Positions 1-8,814 of a stretch of DNA of 15,488 nucleotides are shown one piece after another. Position numbers and translations under genes: made by a program. The DNA comes from Phascolomyces articulosus. Taxonomy: Eukaryota; Mucoromycota; Mucoromycetes; Mucorales; Lichtheimiaceae. The stretch's first letter is position 1; every line of letters begins with the position of its first letter. The notes under the pieces were generated by a model, which saw nothing but the letters and a program-made list of their open reading frames with translations, was not told where the DNA came from and searched no databases. The DNA lies in the NCBI GenBank assembly GCA_025677815.1, contig JAIXMP010000099.1:1-15488 (forward strand). Direction: 5' to 3'.

Positions 1-311
1 CAAAAAAAAAAGGAAATGGAAATACAAATCATACTACCTACTTTCTATCTACTTACCTTCATATAGTGACTCAAAAAAGTATCTAAATATTTTATACTTT
101 TTACTTTAAAATATAATTAGTAAATATTCTACCAAGTGAAATATAATAAAATTAGGCTTATATGAAAGCTGAAAATATCCTTTTTCAGAATCGGAGATTA
201 AAATAGTTTATATTTTAAAATATAGGTTGTACAAGGTAAAAGAATTGTAAATACCAAAATTCTATAAATTTATAAAATAAAAAAATATAATTTATTCTAT
301 TTATCTTCTAC
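1..311. other. AT-rich stretch without a gene
   Basis: All frames are broken by stops and I recognise no motif. The sequence is very AT-rich with one CG dinucleotide (near 193). It may be the outer part of the Tc1-like element that begins at 312, but I could not define a terminal inverted repeat. Confidence 0.6.
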
Positions 312-1015
312 CTAATACTTTGTATAACCCCCCTTTGCCTTTAATACTACTTCTATCCTTCTTGGCATACTTTCTATTAAGATTTTACACACTTCTTTAT
401 CAATATTCTTATTCCATTCTTCCTAGATTCAACCCTATAATTCCTTATTAGATTTTGGTAGTTTTTTATATTTTTGAAGGTTCCTCTTTAAATGCATCTA
501 TAAATGTTCAGTTAGATTTAGATTAGGAGATTGGGCTAGCCAATCTAGAACCTTTATATTATGCTCTTGTAATCATTTTTTTGTTAATTTTGCTATATGT
601 TTTGGATCATTATTATGTTGATATATATGATCTTATAAGCTTAAATTATAGTATTTTACTGACTCTTAGAGTTCATCTTATAGAATTTCTATATAGAGCT
701 GTGCATCAAGTCCACCATCAATCTTACAGATAAAGCCAATGCCTTCATATAGCATACATCCCCATAGCATTACTGAGCTGCCTCTATACTTAACAGTTTT
801 CTAAATATAAGGGTTTTAATGCTTGGAACTAGGCTTTTTCCAGTACCACTATTATCTATTAGATCCTATTTAGTTAACTTTAACTTTATCTATCTAAATA
901 ACCTTCTTCCATTCTTCAATTCCCCAATTTTTATACTTTTTTGCAAATTGCAGTCTTACTTTAATATGATATAGCTATAACCAAAGCTTCTTTACCTTTA
1001 TAGCAGACTTAAGAT
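312..1015 (-). pseudogene. Decayed Tc1-like (Tc1/mariner) transposase
   Basis: Read on the minus strand, the conceptual product keeps Tc1 landmarks in order. These are RLQFAKKYKNWGIEEWKKVI followed by a stop where Trp is expected, then IDKVK (first acidic residue), SSVMLWGC, NNDPKH, LDWLAQSPNLNLTEHL (third acidic residue E), and a C-terminal MPRRIEVVLKAKGGYTKY ending at the stop at 312-314. The family is a cut-and-paste DDE transposase with a DD34E triad. Here the second Asp of the triad appears to be Asn (NND where the family has DND), so the copy is catalytically dead as well as stop-ridden. There are many in-frame TAA/TAG codons, mostly at expected Trp (for example after EHL) or Gln positions, and at least two frame changes. 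The N-terminal helix-turn-helix region is missing or unrecognisable, so the upstream limit near 1015 is approximate. Confidence 0.85.
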
Positions 1016-1035
1016 ACTATAAAAAAGGGTAGCTT

Positions 1036-1068
1036 AAAGGAGCTTGAAGGAGCTTGAAGGAGCTTTTA
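1036..1068. repeat. Three tandem copies of a 10-bp unit (ggagcttgaa)
   Basis: The string aaggagcttg recurs three times in register just upstream of the Tc1 remnant. It is a short tandem repeat of no known function. Confidence 0.7.
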
Positions 1069-2915
1069 TTTATCATTTGATTTGATAATTCATCATTTTT
1101 ATATTTTCTTATTGGCCATCATTATATATATTATTTATGATTATAGAAAAATATATGATTTTATTTATTTTTTATTAGATGATAAAAACTAGTAATACTA
1201 CTGCTTTCTCTAATTACTATCATGCTAAACTATTCTATTCTATCTATTGTCCTACCTCTTTTGTACCATTATTACTGTTCATCATTGACCTATGAAATGC
1301 ATTGTTTTTTTACCTATACTCCATTATTACTATACTGTTTTATTACTATATAGATTGATTGAATTACCTATTAAACAGGTCATCTTTATCACTTCTTGTA
1401 AAAACTGTATTCTTGATTTTACACTAGAAAAAAAAACAGTTCAATGGAATAAGTAAAAAAGAAGAACTATAAAAGTAACTAGGCAAACAGAATTTAAACA
1501 ACATACCTAGTAGTGTTTTGGTAATGGCATTGTATAAAGATAACTATTAAAAAAAGTAATAGTTAGTATATATATATGAAAGCATATTCTATAATATATT
1601 CATAAAGGGAGAAAAAAAGAATTTACCATTATACACAAGGCAGTAACAATCTGTTGTGGTTGTGGTTATTATCTATACCATTATGACCCTAAAAATCAAT
1701 TTTTATGATTAATAAAAAGAATTTTATATATTTATTTTTCTGTCAGTACAAAATCAAAAAATGTTAAAAAATATCTTACTATATATTTATAAAGAAGAGG
1801 ACAAAATCAATTCTATTAAAAAAACATCATCATTAATGAAACTATAGTAGTATGCTTAATGACAGTATATAAAAAATAACTTACTACTAAATGACCTTTA
1901 TGTCAATTTTTGTATCAAACTAAAAAGGAAAAAAAGGGCAATATCGATGTTATAATCAAAGTAATATATTTAATAGTAGCAGTAAGTAATAAACAGATAT
2001 ATAAAAAAGACTTGTTATAGAATACATCTTCCCTTCATATCAAACTTTAAGTCAATTTAAAAAAGAAAAAGAAAAAAAAACTGAAAGTAAGAATAGGAAT
2101 AAGAGCATGCCATATCAAATACTCCTATGACTGCACATATGTATACTCTTGACCTTAATGCTATACCATTCAAAAAAATCTTATAGATGATATGTCGAAA
2201 TCTACAGGTACTATCAATATGTTAGCTAATTGTTTTAAAATGTCTATACTCTTCTATTCATTTTATTTCATCCTCCCTCCTAAAAAGTAGTACTATATAC
2301 TATTGAGTTATATGATTATATATTAGAAATGGATAGAAAAAGTAAAAGGCAAAACAATATAGAGGAAAAGGGATGCATTCATAATGTAACATTCACATTT
2401 ACTTATTAGGGAATAATAAAGAAAAAAAGAAAAAAAAATAGTAAGTCAAAAAAGGGAGAAAAGAGATGCATAGCTACCTTATCATACTGATGAGATGTTT
2501 TTCAAATGGCGAAATAGGCTTATCTTCATTACCAGATTTGGATCATATTGTTAATGCATGAAATAGAATAAGATATTTATTATTTTTTTTATATCAATGA
2601 ATTATTACACTATATAGAAAATAATAAAGATATAAGTGAACAATATGTACTATAAAAAGGATATTATTTATTTAGATTGATTATTTTGGTACCTAATAGT
2701 GACATAAAGAAAAACTATATAAAGAGGATGGTATTTTAATATTATAGCTTGTCATTATTATTAATACATATATATTTACTTTTTTAACTACACATGCACA
2801 TACATATACTCTCTCTTTTTTTTTATATGTATCCTTTATCTTTGACCTTATATAAACTCCTTATAACAGTAATAAGAGACCTACTACCAATTCATTTAGA
2901 TATGCTTAGAAGTGT
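1069..2915. other. AT-rich intergenic DNA, no recognisable gene
   Basis: No reading frame of note exists on either strand and no transposase, RNA gene or structured repeat could be recognised. The composition (extreme AT, only three or so CG dinucleotides) matches the decayed elements on either side, so this is probably old repeat DNA mutated past recognition. That last point is inference. Confidence 0.55.
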
Positions 2916-3397
2916 ATGACAACCACTGAAGCAGCATGATGATTACAATAAACTATGCCTACTGCCTTGGTTTCTTTGTCTCCAACTCCATTGCCAGTCC
3001 TATCTTCCTCTGGTTAGCAGCTCCTTCTTTTCCATATATACTTAGTTATTAAGAAAGTATTATAAGCAACAGTACCACAACTTTACTTAATAAATGCTTC
3101 AAAGCCTTGACTAGTCAAGCTGATAAGAATAAAGAAGCCATTGATAAAATAAAAGACCTCATTACTAGTGGTAACAAAAAGTTCAGTTATGCAATTATGA
3201 GAATTACAGAAGCTATCAGCAATATAAATGAACACATAGCACTATAAGAGACCAGCATAGAAAGGGAACTTAAACAAGATGCTAAGGTAGCTAATGTGAA
3301 GAAGTAACAAATGGTAGAAGAAGATTAAGGAAAGATAGCTGTAAGTACTATTGTTTATTATTATGAGAAGTTACTATCAGCATCACTAGATTATATA
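2916..3397 (+). pseudogene. Broken reading frame, possible gag remnant of the old Ty3/gypsy element
   Basis: I do not recognise this gene. From an ATG at 2916 one frame reads MTTTEAA followed by a Pro/Ser-rich stretch (SLSPTPLPVLSSSG). From about 3030 the +1-shifted frame takes over and gives a Lys/Glu-rich, probably helical or coiled-coil segment (NKCFKALTSQADKNKEAIDK, then ITEAISNINEH and ERELKQDAKVANVKK). Interruptions in the second frame are only TAA or TAG (for example at 3050 and in the AL-stop-ETS and KK-stop-QMVEED contexts), each plausible as a former Gln codon. It lies about 450 bp upstream of the gypsy pol remnant on the same strand, so a Gag N-terminus is plausible, but no zinc knuckle or protease motif is seen. 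It could equally be a separate element or gene. Confidence 0.4.
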
Positions 3398-3845
3398 TAG
3401 TAATATTAATAATAATAACCATTTTCAGTTATACTATTGTATCCAATATATAATGGCTTCATAATAAATAATAATTCTTTATTATTATTATTATTATTAA
3501 TGTCATTCACCCTATATCTTACTTGTATAGTGATTCTATTTAGATAATTACTTATATTATATACAGTATTACACTATCCTCTTTCACATATTGTTAATTA
3601 TGCTGGATCACACAATTCTTCTAATAATATCATTTATAGTCTACTTAAATATACTGTCCTTATAACATGCAATCCAAATGATGCAATATATATTCTAATA
3701 TTATACCATAATGTGCAAGTTATGATAGTCTATCTATGATAAGTACTTTCTTATAAATAGAGAGATTATTTTTTATCTTAATAAACTTCAGTTCATTATT
3801 TTTGGGTCTCATTGACTTATCTCATTTCCTTTTATTCTTTTTATT
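3398..3845. other. AT-rich spacer between the two remnants, with an ATT microsatellite
   Basis: No coding signal is seen. An (ATT)n run lies around 3475-3502, facing an (AAT)n run just upstream, so the two could pair. If the flanking remnants belong to one element, the missing protease and most of the reverse transcriptase were deleted from here. Confidence 0.5.
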
Positions 3846-5935
3846 GATTGATTTCTCTCTGATATAATAGCTGGTATTTTGCCCTCTAAGTCAAAAATCA
3901 AGGTAATTTAAGATTGGCCAGTCCCTACTAATATATAAATAGTATGTCAATTTATTGGACTATGCTTGCATTATTATCATTTTATTTGCAGGTTTAGCTC
4001 AATTACAGAATGTTTAACTAACTTAATAAAAGGTACTAGTGCAAAGAAAAGAAGTATTATTTAGACCCCAGAATACCAGGCCACATTTGAAAAAATCAAG
4101 GATTGTATGACTGCTGCTCCTATATTACTACTACCTGACCCAGATAAACCTTATACTATTGAGGTAGATAGTTCAGATTACTCTATTAGTGGTATATTAA
4201 TGTAAGAAGGTAATGATGGTCATATATATCTGATTGCTTTTAAATTGAAGAAACTTTCTTTAATAGAAAGACTATACCTAACCTAAGAGCACAAGCTTTT
4301 GGCTATCCTTCATTCTTTATATATTTAGTGCTGCTTTATAGAAGGCCATCCTTTTATTATCTATACTGACCATCACCTATTGGTCTATTTCTATTCTCAT
4401 AAAAAACCACCACCACCCTATCTTATCTATTAGATAGCTGAGTTAGAGCTATATGACCTTATCATTAAATACAAGAAAGGCACTGAAAATATCATTCTAG
4501 ACTTACTTTCGTAATATAATGGCCTAAACTGCTTACCTACTGATACTTCTATGAAACTAGATTATTTATATGCCATAAGATCTATTGAAGAATCTGACTG
4601 GCCCAAATTTTATTTGTTTGATGAATCCAAATAGCCATCTATATACAGGGATCTGTTAACTAAGCATCATGACAAATTTATAATCAAGGATAATCAAATA
4701 TACCAAAAAGTAAAAATTGGAACTAAAGTATAAGAAATCCATTTTATTCTTTTTATATACCATACTGATCTTGTACAATACTTCTATACTAGCATTGGCC
4801 ATCTAAGTTAAGTTATATTGTATGATATCATTAAGAAGCATTAGTAGTGGCTAAATATAAGGATAATATCTAAGTATAGATATATACTTGTCCTTAATGT
4901 CAGCTTGGTGCTAATACTGATTGTGGCATCCATTATGCCCCCATGAAACCATTAGATATCCCTAGTCCATTTTCTCATTAGTATCTAGATTTTATTAGTG
5001 AGCTACCATGCACAATTAATAGTAACTGGTAGATCCTTATTACTATAGATTATGCTACTAATTAGACTATTACTCATGCTATTAATGATGCTATTGGCCA
5101 AGTTATTACTGATTTTCTCCATAAAGAAATTGTTATACATTTAGGGTACCCTACAGAAATCTTGATGGATCATGGTAGCAATTTTATGTCTAAGGTATTG
5201 AATTTATATTTAGGTTGCATAAAAATTCATCATAAATTAACTTTAGCATTTCATCTAAGAACAAATTCTAAAGTAGAATAAACAAATAGTATTTTAAAAC
5301 AAATGATCTATAAATATATCAATAGTAAAATCTACAAATGGGATGAATTTTTGATACAATCTACTTTTTCCTGTAATATCTGCAAACATCATACAACTGG
5401 TATCAGCCCCTTTTTTATGGTATATAGTATTGAATCAAAATTACCTGGAGATATTTTACCACCAATGATTACTCAAGAATCCGATCTAATCCAAGACCCT
5501 GATACCATGGTTGGTTTACACAAGACTGAGCTACTTCACTTATAGGAAGCTTAGGCAGATACTACTAAATGCCTATATATAAATACAAACTAGGATAAAG
5601 CTATTTAGGATTCTATATTAAAACATCAAGTTTTTACTATTGGGGATCATATTTTAATGTGCCATAAATAAAAATTCAGCCTTAAATATAATTGGAAAGG
5701 ACTATATGTTATTTCAGATAAAAACCTAGATACTAATACCTGTAAGCTTAAGGATCTTAAGGGTAAAGAATATGGATCTTAGGTTTATACTAATTACCTT
5801 TGCCCTATCCATTATAAATCCTAACCTACAAAACCTTGGTTTGATCCTGTTCTGCTACCTATATACTTTATTAACAAGCTAGTCCTTCAGATACTATAAT
5901 ATTGGTCAGAGATAACTAACAGTTTAAAGGGGAAG
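3846..5935 (+). pseudogene. Decayed 5'-truncated Ty3/gypsy pol (RT end, RNase H, integrase)
   Basis: Conceptual translation gives, in order: the RT connection region (KIKVI-stop-DWPVPTNI, FIGLC); the RNase H start (ATFEKIKDCMTAAPILLLPD, then YTIEVDSSDYSISGILM); FIIYTDHHLLVYF; the integrase zinc-binding region (CP-stop-C at about 4893); the integrase core (LDFISELP, ILITIDYATN, TEILMDHGSNFMSKVLNLYL, SKVE-stop-TN); TTGISPFFMVYSIESKLPGD; and the C-terminal FTIGDHILM...YNWKGLYVISD. The family copies and integrates retrotransposon DNA. RT palm, protease and Gag are absent upstream. I count about 26 in-frame stops, all TAA or TAG and mostly where Gln or Trp is expected, plus one indel near 4870. 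A polypurine tract and an LTR follow directly, so this is the 3' half of a genuine element. The longest uninterrupted piece is 5303-5545. Confidence 0.9.
5926..5935 (+). other. Polypurine tract of the old gypsy element
   Basis: The purine-only run AAAGGGGAAG lies immediately before the LTR start at 5936. This is the expected position and composition for the plus-strand primer of an LTR retrotransposon. Confidence 0.65.
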
Positions 5936-6253
5936 TATTCTTAGTTATGTCATATTTTTTATAAGTTGAAACTATAAAGATAAAACTACACAGAGAGAAC
6001 CACAAAGAGAGAATATAACCACACAGGTAAATAACCACACAGAATAACCATAAAGGAAGAGAACCACGAAGGTATATATGAGATAATAAGATAGATAGAA
6101 GATGTCCTTTATTTTTAATAAAATGATCTAATATTTATATCTTTTCTAAAACTACTGTGGATGATAATAATTATAAAATAATGATGATGATAATATAATT
6201 ATAAAAGGAAAAGGGAACTATGACTGATAAAGAGGTATGTTGCAGTTATGATG
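5936..6253 (+). repeat. LTR family L1, copy A (3' LTR of the old gypsy element)
   Basis: Its start aligns with the minus-strand start of copy B at 12340: AGTATTCTTAGTTATGTCATA here against AGTGTCGTAACTATGTCGTA there. Homology continues through a block with seven degenerate AACCACAAAG motifs (5970-6071), then CTTTATTTTTAATAAAATGA and TATTTATATCTTTTCTAAAA (about 6120-6155). The 3' end is approximate. A GTTATGA near 6245 resembles the GTTATGACA end of copy B, but the interior downstream of about 6200 seems deleted or diverged relative to B. Confidence 0.7.
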
Positions 6254-6324
6254 AAGCATAAAGAAGTACAATGTAGCTACAGTAAAAGATGTAATATCAG
6301 TATTAAAAATACCCAACTAATAGT

Positions 6325-6582
6325 TGTCATAACCAAGAATACTTGTGTTACCTCTTTCCTTTTTAGATACTTCTTGCGATTATTTTATTTAAAAATAATC
6401 ATCATTATTATTTCCTTTTTCAATACTTCTCACGAGCCATAGCAATTGTTGCTTAACACTTAATGTCATATTATCATTGTTATAATTAATGCATAGCATT
6501 AATTATTATTACATCATTATATTGTTATCATCATTATTATCATATCTATAGCAGTTTAGAAAAAATATAAATACTGGAGCAT
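6325..6582 (-). repeat. LTR family L1, copy B, distal part (split by the chromovirus)
   Basis: On the minus strand this continues copy B from the point where the chromovirus interrupted it and runs to the terminus GGTTATGACA at 6325. That terminus is the inverted complement of the family start TGTCGTAAC, as expected for LTR ends. The stretch AGAAAAAATATAAATACTGG (plus strand, ending near 6577) matches copies A and C. Relative to copy C it has about 60 extra bases (roughly 6438-6500) containing an 11-bp hairpin (82-92 against 96-106 of the 6400s). Confidence 0.75.
6578..6582. repeat. Target-site duplication AGCAT, left copy
   Basis: AGCAT directly precedes the chromovirus LTR (TGTG at 6583) and is repeated exactly at 12129-12133 after the other LTR. 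Five bases is the duplication length expected for Ty3/gypsy integrases. Confidence 0.95.
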
Positions 6583-7014
6583 TGTGAAAAATATAAAAGG
6601 TAGTAAAAATAGAAAAGTAAAGATGATAGGAATACGTTGAGACTGTTATATAGATTTATTTAATAAAAATAGTGATGCTCCAACTATCTGATAAATTGAT
6701 GTCCTTTTATACTTTTCAGTGAGATATATATTTCTTATTATTTCTTTACATATACTATTGTTGTGTTCATATTTGTATTAGAGATATTGTCGATGATGGG
6801 AACTGTTCCTATTATCTTACGCCTGTCCATGACACAAGGCGTTTATGGATCCCTTATTCTTATTATTTTATTCGCATGCCTTATTCGGTACATCTGTTCT
6901 GATGTACCTGGTCATGGCGTTAATCTTATTCTTTATCCTTGTTTTTACCTCATCCTATTTTGGATGTGGCACAGACTTTACTTATTTATTCTATCCGATC
7001 TTATGGACACGACA
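6583..7014 (-). repeat. Chromovirus 3' LTR
   Basis: This is the downstream LTR in element orientation, 432 bp. It matches 11697-12128 except at 6635 (C against T), 6919 (G against A) and 6997 (G against A). All three sites are CpG here and TpG or CpA in the other copy. Open frames seen inside it are unrelated to any protein I know and are duplicated in both LTRs. Confidence 0.97.
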
Positions 7015-7026
7015 TTTGCCTCCTCC
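7015..7026 (-). other. Chromovirus polypurine tract
   Basis: On the minus strand GGAGGAGGCAAA directly abuts the 3' LTR (TGTCG...). This is the expected second-strand primer site. It has one pyrimidine. Confidence 0.75.
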
Positions 7027-7063
7027 AGGCTCTATAGCCGTTAGAGAAGTTTATTATTACGAT

Positions 7064-8716
7064 TTACTCCTTTCTACTTCTTGTATGATATCGAGTTTGT
7101 TTACGTGGAATATTTTGTTCATCCATATCACTCTTACGTTTTTTATTATTTATTTCTTTCAGTGTTTTTGACTTATGAATGTTTTGATTTGGGTTCTGTC
7201 CTATCCTTCTCCAGTATTTTGTTATGGTCATAGGATCATTAAAATTCTCAAGAGGTTCCCAAGTGTCATCCTCTTTTTCGTATCCTTTCCATCGGACATG
7301 GTAAATATATCTACCCTTTTCCCATTTATGATCTACAATTCCATCCAAATTGTATATTTCATCCGCAGGTATTTCTTCTAATACTCTGACCAGCTTAAGT
7401 TGATCTGGAGGATAATTTTTAGGTAATAATTGACCTTCATAATTTTTTAAAATATATGATCCACCTTTTGTTTTATTGACTACTTTATATGGACCTTTGT
7501 AAGTTGGGTTCATTTTAGATGTCATTTGTGGAACACGAGTCATCACGTAATCACCTACGTTATACTCTACGATTTTATGAGTTTTATTAAACCTTTGCTC
7601 TTGTTTCTTTGTTATTACTTTTACATGTTCTTGTACTGCTGGGAATACGATTGTTTGCATTTCTTTCATCCTTTCCAGCAGTTCTTTTTCTGAAAGAGGT
7701 TTATTTAATTTTTCATTTTTATATTCTTTAAATTCGTTTAATTTTCTTGCAAACATTAAAGTAAATGGTGGAGTTTTATAGCGCGTTGAGATATTTGCAT
7801 TTATTGCAAGCTGTGCAGCTGGCATGTATTTATCCCATTCTGTTGTTGCACCTTTTAACAACTTCTTTATACACAATGTGGCCTTTTGTACCATTCTTTC
7901 CGCACTTCCATTAGCAGCAGGGTGGTATGGGACGACGACACGATGTGAGAAGCCTGACGCACGAGCAAATCTTTTCATTAGGTCATTTACAAATTCTTTT
8001 CCCTGGTCGCTCTGTATAGTACAACTTATTCCAAAGTCACAGAAGATCTGAACTAGAGTTTTGACAATTGTTTCTGCTTCTTTATTGGGTAATGGGCGCA
8101 GTATACAGAATCGTGTACATATGTCTACAACTACCAAGAGAAAGTTATTTCCACTTGATGATTGTTCATAACACGCTAGGTCAATTGCGATATAGTCAAA
8201 TGGTGCATCAGCTGTTATTGTACGTAATGGGTGGTAGCCTTTTCGTGCTATGTTATATTTTGCACATTCTGGGCATGCCATGCATAAGTCTATTGCCTGC
8301 TGCTTAATATTTTCCCAATGCATTCCATTATTGTGAATTGCTTGTACAATTGCATTACTACCAAAGTGTCCAAATAAATGTGCACGTTCTAGGATATCTT
8401 TTCTTTCCTCCTCTGGTGGTGCAAGAGTATTTTCTGCTATTACTTTAGCAGCGCGATTTATGATTTCTTTAGATGATTCTTCACTATTAAATTCTTCTAT
8501 TACTCTTGATTTCCCCTCCTCCAAGTCTGTTCCATCGTGGAATAGATGAGAAAGAGAGTCACTCATACCATTCATTCTTCCAGGAATGTAGATTACGTCG
8601 AAGTTTTGATTATAGATAGTGTAAAACCAATTAGTCAACATGGAATTTAATTCCTTTTGTTGATGAAGATAAGTGAGAGCTTTGTGATCCGTATATAAAA
8701 TCCATTTATTCCCCAT
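7064..8716 (-). CDS. pol: Chromovirus pol, second part: RNase H end, integrase, chromodomain
   Basis: These 550 codons are the C-terminal part of the polyprotein. Residue 1 is only where the frame opens after a break; the true protein enters from upstream in another frame. RNase H acidic residues are D10 (YTDHKALTYL) and probably D53. The integrase zinc-binding motif is H113, H117, C148, C151. The integrase DD35E core is D179, D237 (QSDQGKEF) and E273 (NGSAERMV). A GPY/F-type motif (YKGPYKVV) lies at 405-412. The chromodomain is at about 456-503 (YIYHVRWKGYEKEDDTWEP), with the aromatic residues typical of methyl-lysine binding, and a basic tail follows (KKRKSD, RYHTRSRKE). By family knowledge, the integrase inserts the cDNA with a 5-bp stagger and the chromodomain steers it to H3K9-methylated chromatin. 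Its location inside old repeat DNA fits that. Stop TAA at 7064-7066. Confidence 0.95.
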   Translation of the reverse strand: MGNKWILYTDHKALTYLHQQKELNSMLTNWFYTIYNQNFDVIYIPGRMNGMSDSLSHLFHDGTDLEEGKSRVIEEFNSEESSKEIINRAAKVIAENTLAPPEEERKDILERAHLFGHFGSNAIVQAIHNNGMHWENIKQQAIDLCMACPECAKYNIARKGYHPLRTITADAPFDYIAIDLACYEQSSSGNNFLLVVVDICTRFCILRPLPNKEAETIVKTLVQIFCDFGISCTIQSDQGKEFVNDLMKRFARASGFSHRVVVPYHPAANGSAERMVQKATLCIKKLLKGATTEWDKYMPAAQLAINANISTRYKTPPFTLMFARKLNEFKEYKNEKLNKPLSEKELLERMKEMQTIVFPAVQEHVKVITKKQEQRFNKTHKIVEYNVGDYVMTRVPQMTSKMNPTYKGPYKVVNKTKGGSYILKNYEGQLLPKNYPPDQLKLVRVLEEIPADEIYNLDGIVDHKWEKGRYIYHVRWKGYEKEDDTWEPLENFNDPMTITKYWRRIGQNPNQNIHKSKTLKEINNKKRKSDMDEQNIPRKQTRYHTRSRKE

Positions 8717-8814
8717 AAATATTTATGGTATTTTTTAATTGCAAATACCACCGCAAGCGCTTCTTTACGAGTGGTCATATAATTTCTTTCTGATTTCGTG
8801 AGTGAGCGAGCCAT
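8715..8814 (-). pseudogene. Middle of the RNase H domain, in a third frame between two frame breaks
   Basis: Neither flanking open frame covers this stretch correctly. The third minus frame reads RSLTKSERNY...TTRKEALAVVFAIKK...YLWG, the RNase H segment holding the conserved Glu (in RKEALAVV). It joins the upstream frame near 8815-8820 and the downstream frame near 8709-8716. Each break is explained by loss of one base in a short T or A run. The conserved residues are intact, so the break is recent or an assembly error. Confidence 0.85.

Noticed and set aside
3846..5935. An alternative genetic code in which TAA/TAG mean Gln
   Set aside because: Many stops replace Trp as well as Gln, including two of three in the Merlin gene. 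The intact chromovirus frame uses CAA and CAG for Gln and TGG for Trp, and ends on TAA. Mutation explains the pattern better.
6248..6442. 64-codon plus-strand frame
   Set aside because: It crosses the boundary between LTR copy A, spacer and LTR copy B, so it is a chance frame in old repeat DNA.
6763..7171. Open frames of 93 and 108 codons inside the LTR, with near-copies at 11877-12155
   Set aside because: They lie wholly or mostly in the duplicated LTR on the strand opposite to the element and run out of homology at its edge. They show no known domain.
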